Assembly: GCF_049059935.1 (NCBI RefSeq)
Contig: NZ_JBMGQR010000075.1
Location: 1 to 20,336, forward strand
DNA: 20,336 bases
Source of the DNA: JAURVT01 sp049059935
GTDB taxonomy: Bacteria > Actinomycetota > Actinomycetes > Propionibacteriales > Nocardioidaceae
Direction of reading: 5' to 3'
Below are positions 7,056-14,140 of this stretch, one piece after another. The position numbers and the translations under genes are program-made. Within the stretch, counting starts at the first letter, position 1. Every line of letters starts with the position of its first letter. The notes beneath the pieces were generated by a model. The model searched no databases, was not told the origin of the DNA, and saw nothing but the letters and a program-made list of their open reading frames with translations.

Positions 7056-7517
7056 TCACGGGCTTCCCGGTTGGAGAACGCTGGTAGTCCGCCAGCCACC
7101 ACCGGGGCCGCTGGCCGCCGGTGAGGGCGGCGCGAGACGCAGCATCGGTCCTCTGAGCCTGCCGATTGCATTCTGCCCGTCGAACTGCACGTCCACGGCC
7201 ACACCCTCGGCGCACCAGTGCGCCGCCTCGACCCGCGGTGGCCGCGTGAACGGGCACACCGTCTGCTCGGCCTCCTCCACCAGGTGTCGCAGTCCCGAGC
7301 GCTCGGCGCCGGCGGGGTCCACGCGGACGTGTCCGACGTAGAGGAGGGCGTCGTCGGTCACCCTGCCGAGCAGCAGCAACGTCCTAGGCAACCGCTCGGC
7401 CCCGAAATCGACCCAACCGCCCACCGCGAACGGTTCTGCTGCGGGAGGAACACCCGCCGGACGGGCCAACGACGCTGGATCCCGCTCTGGCTCGGGTCGG
7501 CCGTCGACATCGGGCAT
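7056..7517 (-). CDS. Stand-alone OB-fold protein related to the C-terminal domain of ATP-dependent DNA ligases (second copy)
   Basis: This is a 153-aa protein from the ATG at 7517-7515, with GAGGAG upstream. The pattern again follows the ligase C-terminal OB-fold: FAVGGW at residues 30-35, TLLLLG at 46-51, LLYVGHVRVD at 58-67, CPF at 88-90, W101, and VQFDG...IGRLRGP at 110-124. No adenylyltransferase domain precedes it and no LRxDK motif VI follows, so it should not seal DNA by itself. The first 28 residues and last 28 are low-complexity. It is clearly paralogous to 190-597. It opens a minus-strand unit with two GAF-ANTAR genes and carries the conserved upstream element. Confidence 0.75.
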   Translation of the reverse strand: MPDVDGRPEPERDPASLARPAGVPPAAEPFAVGGWVDFGAERLPRTLLLLGRVTDDALLYVGHVRVDPAGAERSGLRHLVEEAEQTVCPFTRPPRVEAAHWCAEGVAVDVQFDGQNAIGRLRGPMLRLAPPSPAASGPGGGWRTTSVLQPGSP

Positions 7518-7537
7518 GACTCACTCCTCGCAAAGGC

Positions 7538-7563
7538 GGTGGAGTCGTCGGGGCCGGGACAAC
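7538..7563 (-). promoter_or_regulatory. Conserved cassette-upstream element, copy 2
   Basis: This stretch is identical to 957-982 at 24 of 26 bases, differing only in the centre. It ends 21 bases upstream of the OB-fold start codon, nearly the same spacing as copy 1. It contains the same dyad, GTCGTC-N8-GACAAC (7544-7563 on the plus strand). Conservation at a fixed distance from the first gene argues for a regulatory role rather than remnant coding sequence. Confidence 0.6.
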
Positions 7564-7851
7564 TGCAATCGACGGTAGTGCTCAGGGCACCCGCCCGTCC
7601 AACCACCGGTGGCGTGCCGCCCCGATTCGGTGGCACCCGGTTGGCTGGTTCGCGCGAAGGAGACCTCGGGCCGCTCGCAGTCTCAGAAGAGGATCCCGCT
7701 ATGGCGCACGCCGCTCGTGACGATCCCTTGTGGCCGTCGCCGCTACTTCGAAGGCGGGTGCCGTGACCCCCTCGCTGCCTAGAGTCGAGGCCTCTCGGGA
7801 CAAAGCCCGGCCCGCACGGGTCGGGACGCATCCATAGAGTGAGGGGCAACA
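7564..7851. other. Divergent intergenic region
   Basis: No gene is supported here. The open minus-strand frame continuing upstream of the OB-fold start is composition-driven. The region should hold the promoter of the secreted protein at 7852, but no clear promoter hexamers are visible. Confidence 0.5.
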
Positions 7852-8163
7852 GTGAATCTGCCAACCCGCAACCGCACCACGCACCGCGTCCTGGCCCGCC
7901 GGGCCGCCGCAGTCGTCGGAGGATCCGTGCTCGCGCTGGGCTCGGCCGTCGCAGTCGGACAACCCGCCTCGGCGGACCCCGGCGCCGGCTGGAAGCTCAT
8001 CTCCAGTGCCCGGAAGTGCACTACGTACAGCTTTGGCACCCAGTGCCAGACGCAGAAGACGTACATGCGCACCATCAAGTACTGCGAGCGTCCGCCCATC
8101 TCGAACCCGTGGTCCAGCATGGCCTGGGCCACAACCTGCATCCGCTACGAGATGACCGGCTGA
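7852..8163 (+). CDS. Small secreted four-cysteine protein
   Basis: This is a 103-aa protein with a GTG start behind GAGGGG. It has a classical Sec signal peptide: basic residues up to about 17, a hydrophobic core at 18-36, and a likely cleavage after PASA near residue 41. The mature part of about 60 residues has C56, C65, C78 and C96, enough for two disulfides, plus several Tyr/Thr/Trp residues. I do not recognise the family. It resembles small actinobacterial exported proteins of unknown role. It is alone between intergenic regions and is followed by a strong hairpin. Confidence 0.75.
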   Translation: MNLPTRNRTTHRVLARRAAAVVGGSVLALGSAVAVGQPASADPGAGWKLISSARKCTTYSFGTQCQTQKTYMRTIKYCERPPISNPWSSMAWATTCIRYEMTG

Positions 8164-8180
8164 CACCAGCGCGAACACAG

Positions 8181-8214
8181 TCGGCCCGGCGTGCCCTTCG
8201 GTGCGCCGGGCCGA
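8181..8214 (+). terminator. Hairpin terminator after the secreted-protein gene
   Basis: TCGGCCCGGCG and its exact complement form an 11-bp stem around a 12-base loop, 17 bases after the stop codon. It is GC-rich without a T-tract. The remaining 250 bases to the next gene hold nothing I can name. Confidence 0.65.
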
Positions 8215-8462
8215 TCTGCGATCAACTCGAAGATCCTCGCCGGCTCAGGGCCCGTGTGGCTCTCGAGGTTCCCGCCGTGGTTACGCTCCGCAAGAGGTTG
8301 GTGAGTGGCTGCGGGGCGACACCGAAGTGAAAACAAGAGTCGTCGCACGACTTGCGCCCAGAACACCATCGCCGAGGACGGCGGACCAGGGCCTGATCAC
8401 CCGATGTCACCTGCGGTCGTTGGCGGATTTCCCAGCCGGCAGACCCAAGCCTCGTTCATGAT

Positions 8463-8756
8463 GTGGGCGTGACTGTGGCCCGCGGATCTTCCTCAATCCA
8501 GCGGCGGGAGGAGTCGCGGGGGTTCTCCGGCGGCAGAGTCGTGGTGCTTGTCGTGGTCTTCCTCGGTGCGCTGGGGGTGTACTTCGGGGCACCGTGGGTG
8601 GCGGCCGAGGCCGACGGCGCCGCCTACACACACTGCATGGGGTACGCCGATGAGGGCGAGGGCTTCGGCACCGGTTATCGCGCTTTCCCCGTTGCGGGCG
8701 TCGTGTGCTTCACCACCAGCAGACCAGAGGGGTTCTATCTGGGCTGGGCAGGTTGA
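8463..8756 (+). CDS. Small single-pass membrane protein (first of three alike)
   Basis: This is a 97-aa product. The start is uncertain between GTG codons at 8463, 8469 and 8475, with no clear Shine-Dalgarno. The polar basic N-terminus is followed by one membrane segment at about residues 26-46 (VVVLVVVFLGALGVYFGAPW). A short outer domain follows, with two Cys 23 residues apart (THCMGYADE, VVCFTT) and a terminal YLGW. The predicted topology is N-in, C-out. The family is unknown. The layout of one TM, a nearby Cys, a second Cys plus aromatic, and a final GW recurs in the next two genes. Confidence 0.55.
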   Translation: MGVTVARGSSSIQRREESRGFSGGRVVVLVVVFLGALGVYFGAPWVAAEADGAAYTHCMGYADEGEGFGTGYRAFPVAGVVCFTTSRPEGFYLGWAG

Positions 8757-8843
8757 CGGCGACGACGCCACCCAGCCGACGGAGTGAGCGGGTCCGAGAC
8801 CGACGTCTGCTACGCAGGCATATGGAAGGGAACGCGAGTTGTC

Positions 8844-9134
8844 GTGACCACCACCGAGATTGAGGGCCGCCAGTCGGCGCCAGCGTGGAAGACGTTGAGC
8901 ATCATCGCGGTCGTGGCGGGCATTTTCATGGCCGCGATGTACTTCGTGATCGTTCCGAGCGCCGGCCAGTTGTCTATCGACAGTGCCTGCAACGCGAACA
9001 CCCCCAAAATTCCCTACTGGGCTGGGGTGAGTTACACCAGCGAGCTGCACTGGGGATGGCGTCCGCATTGGACCTGCGAGTATCGGATTGCGGGTGAGGT
9101 GACTTCGGTCGATGTGGGCTGGGCCCCCAGCTGA
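8844..9134 (+). CDS. Small single-pass membrane protein (second of three alike)
   Basis: This is a 96-aa product from the GTG at 8844. The open frame reaches back to 8784, but GAAGGGA upstream of 8844 favours the shorter form. There is one membrane segment at about residues 16-37 (LSIIAVVAGIFMAAMYFVIV). The outer domain has two Cys 28 residues apart (DSACNANT and HWTCEYRI), several Trp and a terminal VDVGW. This suggests a small disulfide-closed beta domain outside the cell. I do not recognise the family. The gene lies close behind the similar gene at 8463 and before the one at 9198. Confidence 0.6.
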   Translation: MTTTEIEGRQSAPAWKTLSIIAVVAGIFMAAMYFVIVPSAGQLSIDSACNANTPKIPYWAGVSYTSELHWGWRPHWTCEYRIAGEVTSVDVGWAPS

Positions 9135-9197
9135 TCAGCCTGTTGAGTTCTGCGATGTTGACTCTGAGGTGGTCTCGAACCGGGCACTATTGCTGGG

Positions 9198-9587
9198 GTG
9201 CAGCGCAGTGAGGACGCAGACGGAGGCAGTGGGGGCGATGTGGTCAGTTCTTCGGCAGGCAGTCCGCGACCGCCCATGGCCGTGAGGTCTGTCGCGTTCC
9301 GGCTGCTCGTTGTTGCGCCCGCTGTTTCCTGCCTGGTGATGGTGGGTGTGCTTGCCGTCATGGCATTCGCCGCGATGGGGCGAAGTCAGACCCTGAACCA
9401 CGATTGCGACCAGGCCGCGAATGCGCTCATTCGGGAGGTCGATGGCCCTGATGGGGACTATCAGGGAGGGGCCGGTTGGTCGATGGGCGGCTCATTCTGG
9501 GAACCCAGTTGCACGTACTCCTACGAGGATCAGTCCGGCGAGATCCGCTTGAGGTGGGGCCTGTTCGCCGAGAATCGACGCCTGTGA
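9198..9587 (+). CDS. Small single-pass membrane protein (third of three alike)
   Basis: This is a 129-aa product from the GTG at 9198; a later ATG at 9276 is possible. The N-terminal 30 residues are Gly/Ser/Asp-rich. One membrane segment spans about residues 35-59 (LLVVAPAVSCLVMVGVLAVM). The outer part has Cys in NHDCDQAAN and, 34 residues later, in WEPSCTYSYED, then a strand ending in LRWG. The W-x2-C-T-Y type motif matches the HWTCEY motif of the preceding protein. Function is unknown. A cell-envelope role is inferred from topology only. Confidence 0.65.
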   Translation: MQRSEDADGGSGGDVVSSSAGSPRPPMAVRSVAFRLLVVAPAVSCLVMVGVLAVMAFAAMGRSQTLNHDCDQAANALIREVDGPDGDYQGGAGWSMGGSFWEPSCTYSYEDQSGEIRLRWGLFAENRRL

Positions 9588-9711
9588 GCGTTCATGATGA
9601 GGCCCGCGGCGTCACGCTTCAGATCCCTCGAGAACTCGAACGTCGACGAGGTGGATGCGTCATGACCGTGTGAGTCGAGCCGGGTGTGGGTGTGCTCGAG
9701 GCCCAGAGTGC

Positions 9712-9741
9712 TTGACAACTCGGGCGTCACCCGTTTGTATC
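9712..9741 (+). promoter_or_regulatory. Probable sigma-70 type promoter of the GntR operon
   Basis: A perfect TTGACA (9712-9717) is followed after 18 bases by TGTATC (9736-9741), a weak -10. The ATG at 9777 lies about 35 bases further, which would allow a short leader. The -10 sits inside the left arm of an inverted repeat, as expected for a repressed promoter. Confidence 0.5.
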
Positions 9742-9767
9742 GTTGCACCACTACATTGATACGAAAC
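9733..9767 (+). promoter_or_regulatory. Inverted-repeat operator, probably for the GntR/YtrA regulator
   Basis: The left arm GTTTGTATC (9733-9741) mirrors the right arm GATACGAAAC (9758-9767), apart from one extra base. The inner bases continue the symmetry partly (GTATC-N2-TG on both arms). It overlaps the proposed -10 and lies immediately ahead of an operon that encodes a YtrA-type repressor, so autoregulation is likely. Confidence 0.55.
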
Positions 9768-9776
9768 GGGGGATGC

Positions 9777-10673
9777 ATGCACTCTTTTGCCGCCGCTGCG
9801 AGCGGCCTGGTCGGACTCGTCGCGGTCTGGCTGCTGTTGATGCCACCTTCGACCCATCGGCTCAGCCAGTGGCTATCGGCATCACGAATCAGTGACTCCG
9901 ACGCGACGCTGAGTGCTGTGCGCGGGGCCCTCGCCCGTATGGGTCATGTCGGAACATTGTTCCTGGGCGGGGCCGCGGTTCTTGGTCTTGCGTTGCAGCT
10001 CAAGATCTCAGCCGGAGCCGTTGCCGTCCCCTTTGCAGTCGTCGCCTCGGCAAGCGTCCGACTCGACGGTGGCCATCAGCGCGTAGCCCGAATCAGTCCT
10101 GATGACGCCGAGCCAGTCACCACCAACCGCCTGTTCTGGGCTGGAACCGTGGTCGCTGCCGCCGTGATCGGGCTGACCGCCGCGATCACCTACACATTCG
10201 GACGCCGCTCCGAGCCAAGCCAGTACCCAAACTTCAGCCTCGGGACGACCTTGCCTGACGTGACCCAGCACTCGTTGCTGATCGTCGGAGGGCTGTCGGT
10301 GCTTCTACTCATCGGCGCCTGGCTCGGCCAAGCGCGGGTTACGTGGCGCCCCTCGATGACGTGCCCCGATCCGGGCGCGGACCGCGCGTTGCGTCTGGTG
10401 TGCAGCCGCCGTCTCGCAGCGGGTCTGCTTGGTGGTCAGACCATCTTGCTGGGAATCGCCGCCAGCGCGGCACCAGTCTTCGCGCCATCGGGCGCGCCAC
10501 CTGCTGACGCGTGGCTAGTCGATGAGTCGCTCACTGATTTGTCATCGGCATCGGGACTCCTCGCAGTTGCAATTGGCCTCTGCGTCATCGTCGCTGGTCT
10601 GGCTGAACCCTGGTGGACAGCACGGCACCGAGCCGCTTCGACCTCACCGGCGCCAGCGGCCGGATCGAGATAG
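9777..10673 (+). CDS. Polytopic membrane protein in GntR operon
   Basis: This is a 298-aa protein from the ATG at 9777, preceded by ACGGGGG. The upstream open frame crosses the promoter and is not used. About seven hydrophobic segments are visible, among them residues 6-22, 53-72, 76-92, 118-139, 165-183, 222-242 and 262-283. It has no ATPase motifs and I recognise no family. YtrA-type regulators usually control ABC exporters or integral membrane proteins, so this is probably the regulated target. It ends two bases before the regulator's start, an unusual order in which the target precedes the repressor gene. A role in envelope stress or drug response is inference. Confidence 0.75.
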   Translation: MHSFAAAASGLVGLVAVWLLLMPPSTHRLSQWLSASRISDSDATLSAVRGALARMGHVGTLFLGGAAVLGLALQLKISAGAVAVPFAVVASASVRLDGGHQRVARISPDDAEPVTTNRLFWAGTVVAAAVIGLTAAITYTFGRRSEPSQYPNFSLGTTLPDVTQHSLLIVGGLSVLLLIGAWLGQARVTWRPSMTCPDPGADRALRLVCSRRLAAGLLGGQTILLGIAASAAPVFAPSGAPPADAWLVDESLTDLSSASGLLAVAIGLCVIVAGLAEPWWTARHRAASTSPAPAAGSR

Positions 10674-10675
10674 CC

Positions 10676-11083
10676 ATGGATATCTGGGTGGACACACGCA
10701 GCCCGACCCCGCATTACGAGCAGATCCGATCTCAGGTGAGCCAGCTGGTGATGACCGGGGCGCTGCCACCGGGGACTCGACTTCCACCAATTCGACGCCT
10801 GGCCGGCCACCTCGGTCTCTCTAACGGCGCCGTTGCCCGCGCGTACAAAGAGCTCGAGCGGGAGGGAACAGTCGCCACCAAAGGCAAAGCCGGCACGACC
10901 GTCCTTGGCCAAGAGAAACCGACCCACTCCGCAAGCCATAACCGCGACCGAAGCACCGCACTGATGAACGCAGCGACCCAATACGCCGTCAAAGCCCACC
11001 AGCTGGGATACCGCACAGACGAGGCCATCGCCGCACTCGAAACGGTGACGACTTCACCATTGTCGCCTCCGAAGCGCGCTTGA
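10676..11083 (+). CDS. GntR family (YtrA-type) transcriptional regulator
   Basis: This is a 135-aa protein. The ATG at 10676 gives the family start MDIWVDTRSPTPHYEQIRSQ. The winged-helix domain covers about residues 8-75, with GALPPGTRLPPIRRLAGHLG, then NGAVARAYKELEREGTV and the wing KGKAGTTV. The tail of about 50 residues is helical and fits the short YtrA dimerisation region; no large effector domain is present. It is coupled to the membrane protein gene upstream and probably binds the inverted repeat at 9733-9767. Confidence 0.9.
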   Translation: MDIWVDTRSPTPHYEQIRSQVSQLVMTGALPPGTRLPPIRRLAGHLGLSNGAVARAYKELEREGTVATKGKAGTTVLGQEKPTHSASHNRDRSTALMNAATQYAVKAHQLGYRTDEAIAALETVTTSPLSPPKRA

Positions 11084-11126
11084 TACACGCGGGTAGGCCG
11101 GGCCGCTGATAGCGCCAAGCCCAAGA

Positions 11127-11144
11127 CGTGCTCAGTGAAGCACG
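11127..11144 (+). terminator. Weak hairpin after the GntR gene
   Basis: CGTGCT pairs with AGCACG around a six-base loop, 43 bases after the GntR stop and between convergent genes. The stem is short, so it is only a possible terminator. Confidence 0.3.
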
Positions 11145-11203
11145 ATCACCCAGAGTGCGACCGACGCGAGACCGATAACCACTGCGGAGCAGGACCGCCG
11201 TAG

Positions 11204-11746
11204 TCAGGCGGTTGAAGGTGTCGGCTGAAGGTCTTCGGGACGTGCACGGCTCAGTACGGGCGTGCGCCCGGGTTGGCGCCAATCGCTCAATGCCCACCAG
11301 CGGTCCGCAGCGATCGGGGCCACTATCGACACCGTGGCGCCGCCATGACGCAGGCAAGGTGTGGGTAGTGAGTCCACGATGACCGTGACGTGAGTCCACC
11401 ATCGTCGCGCGCTGTAGAAGTCGGCCATGAGGCTCTCGATTGCCGTCGCCGGGTCGATGTCGCCGGTCACCACCCCCAGTTCTTCGGCGCTGAGGGCGGA
11501 GGTGGCCGACCAAAGCGCATTGCCATGGCCAAATGAGGGGAGAAGCCCATTCCAGACCATGGCTAGAGGGTCGCCGGGCTCGGGCGGAAAGACAGCAGTG
11601 ACGACGTAGGCGAGTGGCTCGTCGGATTCAATGTCTCCAGCTCTGTTCCAGAGATCAACACCTCGCCGAGCAGCAGGTTCGTGGTGCGCTACTTGGTAGA
11701 TGGGTTCGCTTGGAACGTAGGGAAGTTGGCGCACAGATTGCACCAT
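11204..11746 (-). CDS. Hypothetical protein
   Basis: This is a 180-aa protein from the ATG at 11746-11744, without an obvious Shine-Dalgarno. It is convergent with the GntR gene. Visible features are a central helical stretch (ALSAEELGVVTGDIDPATAI, then ESLMADFYSARRWW), a beta-like HVTVIVDSLP, and a Trp-rich patch (WWALSDW) near residue 153. It has no signal peptide, membrane segment or recognisable motif. Balanced composition and sensible third-position bias support a real gene, but I cannot assign a function. It is transcribed away from the GH43-like gene across a region of about 250 bp that carries no other gene. Confidence 0.6.
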   Translation of the reverse strand: MVQSVRQLPYVPSEPIYQVAHHEPAARRGVDLWNRAGDIESDEPLAYVVTAVFPPEPGDPLAMVWNGLLPSFGHGNALWSATSALSAEELGVVTGDIDPATAIESLMADFYSARRWWTHVTVIVDSLPTPCLRHGGATVSIVAPIAADRWWALSDWRQPGRTPVLSRARPEDLQPTPSTA

Positions 11747-12000
11747 GCCAAATCGGCGCGTCCGGCGATAGTTGTCCTACCAGGCGCGGCTTCTACGACT
11801 CGACGCGCTCGGCAGCAGTTCCCGAAAGACGATCCCGTTGTGGTCATGCACGGGGAATGTGGTGGGAGTTGACGTCGTAGAACTGGTGGCACGAGCTGAT
11901 GTGTCCTGCCGTGGCGCGATGAGGCCGGCGGGGCGGTCGTTAGGGGGCGGTATCACAGCCACAGGACAGTTGTGACCCTCAACTGATCTAGCGTGCGGGC

Positions 12001-13101
12001 ATGCGAACCACACACCACATTCGATGGACCGCGGCCGCGGTGGGCGCGGCGGTCCTCGCAACTGTCATGACGGCGGGGGTGACGTCGGCATCGGCGTCGA
12101 CGACCGAGCGTCAAGCAGCGGCGCTGACGGCGCCGACCACCAAGCTGGCGGTGCCCAACCCGTCGCTCATCAAGACCCCTGCCGGGTGGGTCATGCTCAA
12201 CACGGGCAACGCCAAAAAGCCCGGTTTGATCTCGCGTGCGCCGGCACTGGGGGGCAAGTGGAGGCGCGACAAGCAGTTCGCGCTCCTGAGCAAGAAGCCG
12301 AAGTGGGCCGAAGGCGTCGGCGGTGTCTGGGCGCCCTCGATCGTTCAGGAGCCCAGCGGGCGCTACGTGGTCTTCTACTCCGCGCCGGTCAAGGGCAAGG
12401 ACCATCGGCGCTGCATCGGCACCGGCTACACCACCGGCGCCAGCCTCACCGACTCGGTCGCCTCGGCCGGTCGTCCGAAGGCGCTGTTCAAGCCCCGCAA
12501 CAAGCCACTGGTCTGCTTCTCGGGATCGGGGGTGAGGGCCGCCGACGTCGTCAGCAGCAAGACCGCCGGCAGCATCATCGATGCCACGCCCGCGGTCGTG
12601 GACGGGCGCTACTACCTGACGTACAAGACTGAAAAGCGGCGCGGTGGCAAGTGGCTGACCACGACCCGTCTGCTGCCGCTCGACGCCACGCGCACCGACA
12701 CCACGGTTGCTGGCCCCAGCACCCAGATGACCCGTTGGAGCTCGCCGAGCATCGAAGAGAACCCGATCCTGGTGAAGCGCGGAGACACGTACACCCTGTT
12801 CACCTCGCGCGGCTGGTTCCGTCAATGCACCGGTGCGCACCCGTACCACTCGGTCTTCCGTCAGACCAAGGACCTGAGCCGGTGGCCGAGCAAGCCGAGG
12901 ACCCTTGGCTTCAACAACAAGATCCGCACCTGCGGCAAGGGCAACGCCACGGTGAACGACGGCGGGGATGGAAAGTTCTACTTCACCTGGAACGGCCACT
13001 ACCCGGCCAGCAAGGCCGGCAAGTCGGCCCCCAAGTCCCTCTACATCGGGACCCTGACCTGGAAGAAGAACGGACAACCGAAGGTCAAGGACACGCTCTA
13101 G
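12001..13101 (+). CDS. Secreted GH43-like five-bladed beta-propeller protein
   Basis: This is a 366-aa protein with a Sec signal peptide (RR-free basic start, hydrophobic core at about 10-26, cleavage near ASASA at residue 32). The mature part shows repeated propeller strands typical of glycoside hydrolase family 43: GVWAPSIVQEPSGRYVVFYS at 108-127, DATPAVVDGRYYLTYK at 194-209, and EENPILVKRGDTYTLFTS at 252-269. D194 and E253 occupy the expected transition-state-modulator and general-acid positions. The first-blade motif, normally DP[SD], reads VPNPSLIKT, so the catalytic base appears as N53. Family enzymes cut arabinan or xylan side chains; this one may have altered or no hydrolase activity. 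It is exported and monocistronic, with a terminator behind it. Confidence 0.8.
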   Translation: MRTTHHIRWTAAAVGAAVLATVMTAGVTSASASTTERQAAALTAPTTKLAVPNPSLIKTPAGWVMLNTGNAKKPGLISRAPALGGKWRRDKQFALLSKKPKWAEGVGGVWAPSIVQEPSGRYVVFYSAPVKGKDHRRCIGTGYTTGASLTDSVASAGRPKALFKPRNKPLVCFSGSGVRAADVVSSKTAGSIIDATPAVVDGRYYLTYKTEKRRGGKWLTTTRLLPLDATRTDTTVAGPSTQMTRWSSPSIEENPILVKRGDTYTLFTSRGWFRQCTGAHPYHSVFRQTKDLSRWPSKPRTLGFNNKIRTCGKGNATVNDGGDGKFYFTWNGHYPASKAGKSAPKSLYIGTLTWKKNGQPKVKDTL

Positions 13102-13122
13102 ACAGAAGCGTTCACACGTTGT

Positions 13123-13154
13123 CCGAGGGTGCCTGCGCTGGCAGGCACCTTCGG
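13123..13154 (+). terminator. Strong hairpin terminator after the GH43-like gene
   Basis: CCGAGGGTGCCTGC and GCAGGCACCTTCGG form a 14-bp stem with one G-T wobble around a GCTG loop, 22 bases after the stop codon. Confidence 0.75.
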
Positions 13155-13285
13155 CGCGGCCTCGGACCGTGGCCGTGAAGCGCCGCGCGTCGAGCCGACA
13201 GACGATCGGTTTTAGGGATGACCAACTCGGCTCGTTGCCATGAGTTGCCAGGCGCCACCACGTGACGAGCCTGGTTCGCGGCGCA

Positions 13286-14140
13286 TCAATCTAGTGTTCG
13301 CGCGTCCACGATGGTCCCGTCGCGGAGGGTGATTCTGTAGCTGGGAGGTTCGCTCCAGTCTGGGTTCGTCGTGGGCTTACCTCCGACGGGCCACCAGGCG
13401 GCCCAGTGACCGGATTCAATCGAGGCCTCGACCTTTCGGCCGCTGGGGGTCCGAACTTGGATGCGGGCGACGTCTGAGCCGGCTGTGCCTTCTACGGATG
13501 CGAAGGCGTCGTCGCCGATGGTCCCGAGCTGGGAGGTGTCTTGGCGGACGAGGCGGCTATTCGGCGATGGGTCGGTGAGGTCGTCGACACCGTCGAGTCT
13601 GCCGAAAAAGTTGCCCTGCCCTGGCTGCGGGTCAGCGACGACGGAGTTGGGGACCAGGCAGGAGCCTTCGAGCTCTGGCTGAGAGGCACCGGGCACTCGG
13701 AACAGGATGTAGCTCCAGCCGCCGCGCCGTTCGGCCACGAGGACGGTGGGCTTCGCTGTCGGGTCGAGCGCGAGGCTGCCCCCATCGCCACTCTGAAGCT
13801 TCAGACAGGCCTCGACTGTCGTGGTGCGCTCCGTTCCCTGGAGGGAGGCAGGGCTCGGCGACCACGAGGCGAACGCTGTTTCGACCCGAGTGAGGAGCGG
13901 GATCACGATCGCGGCAACGACAGTAGCGGCAAGCACCGCGCCAATGAGTACCGTCCGGCCGTTGCGCAGAAGCGTCGGCCGGCCCGGTCCAGGGTTCGAG
14001 GTCGGCTCACCGGGCGCGGCTTTCAGGATCTGCTCGAGAGTCCTGGAGGCCCGCTGCTCGATGTGGTCGAGTGGGCCGGTAGCGGCCGAATCGAGATTCT
14101 GCAGCGCCCGCATGGTCTGGGCTTGGCGGCGGGGGCTCAT
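13286..14140 (-). CDS. Putative anti-sigma factor, one transmembrane segment
   Basis: This is a 284-aa protein from the ATG at 14140-14138, overlapping the sigma-factor stop (ATGA). A cytoplasmic N-terminus of about 60 residues has helical RALQNLDSAATGPLDHIEQR and RTLEQILKAAP. One membrane segment covers about 62-82 (TVLIGAVLAATVVAAIVIPL), then AFASWSPSPASL and an outer domain of about 190 residues with two Cys. The zinc anti-sigma HxxxCxxC motif is absent. The layout matches membrane proteins often found beside actinobacterial ECF genes. Overlap with the sigma gene makes sigma sequestration at the membrane the likely role. The outer domain would sense the signal, which is inference. Confidence 0.7.
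   Translation of the reverse strand: MSPRRQAQTMRALQNLDSAATGPLDHIEQRASRTLEQILKAAPGEPTSNPGPGRPTLLRNGRTVLIGAVLAATVVAAIVIPLLTRVETAFASWSPSPASLQGTERTTTVEACLKLQSGDGGSLALDPTAKPTVLVAERRGGWSYILFRVPGASQPELEGSCLVPNSVVADPQPGQGNFFGRLDGVDDLTDPSPNSRLVRQDTSQLGTIGDDAFASVEGTAGSDVARIQVRTPSGRKVEASIESGHWAAWWPVGGKPTTNPDWSEPPSYRITLRDGTIVDARTLD

Noticed and set aside
11953..13077. A 374-codon minus-strand frame opposite the GH43-like gene.
   Set aside because: The plus strand has a signal peptide and beta-propeller motifs. The minus translation is Arg/Gly/Val-rich noise.
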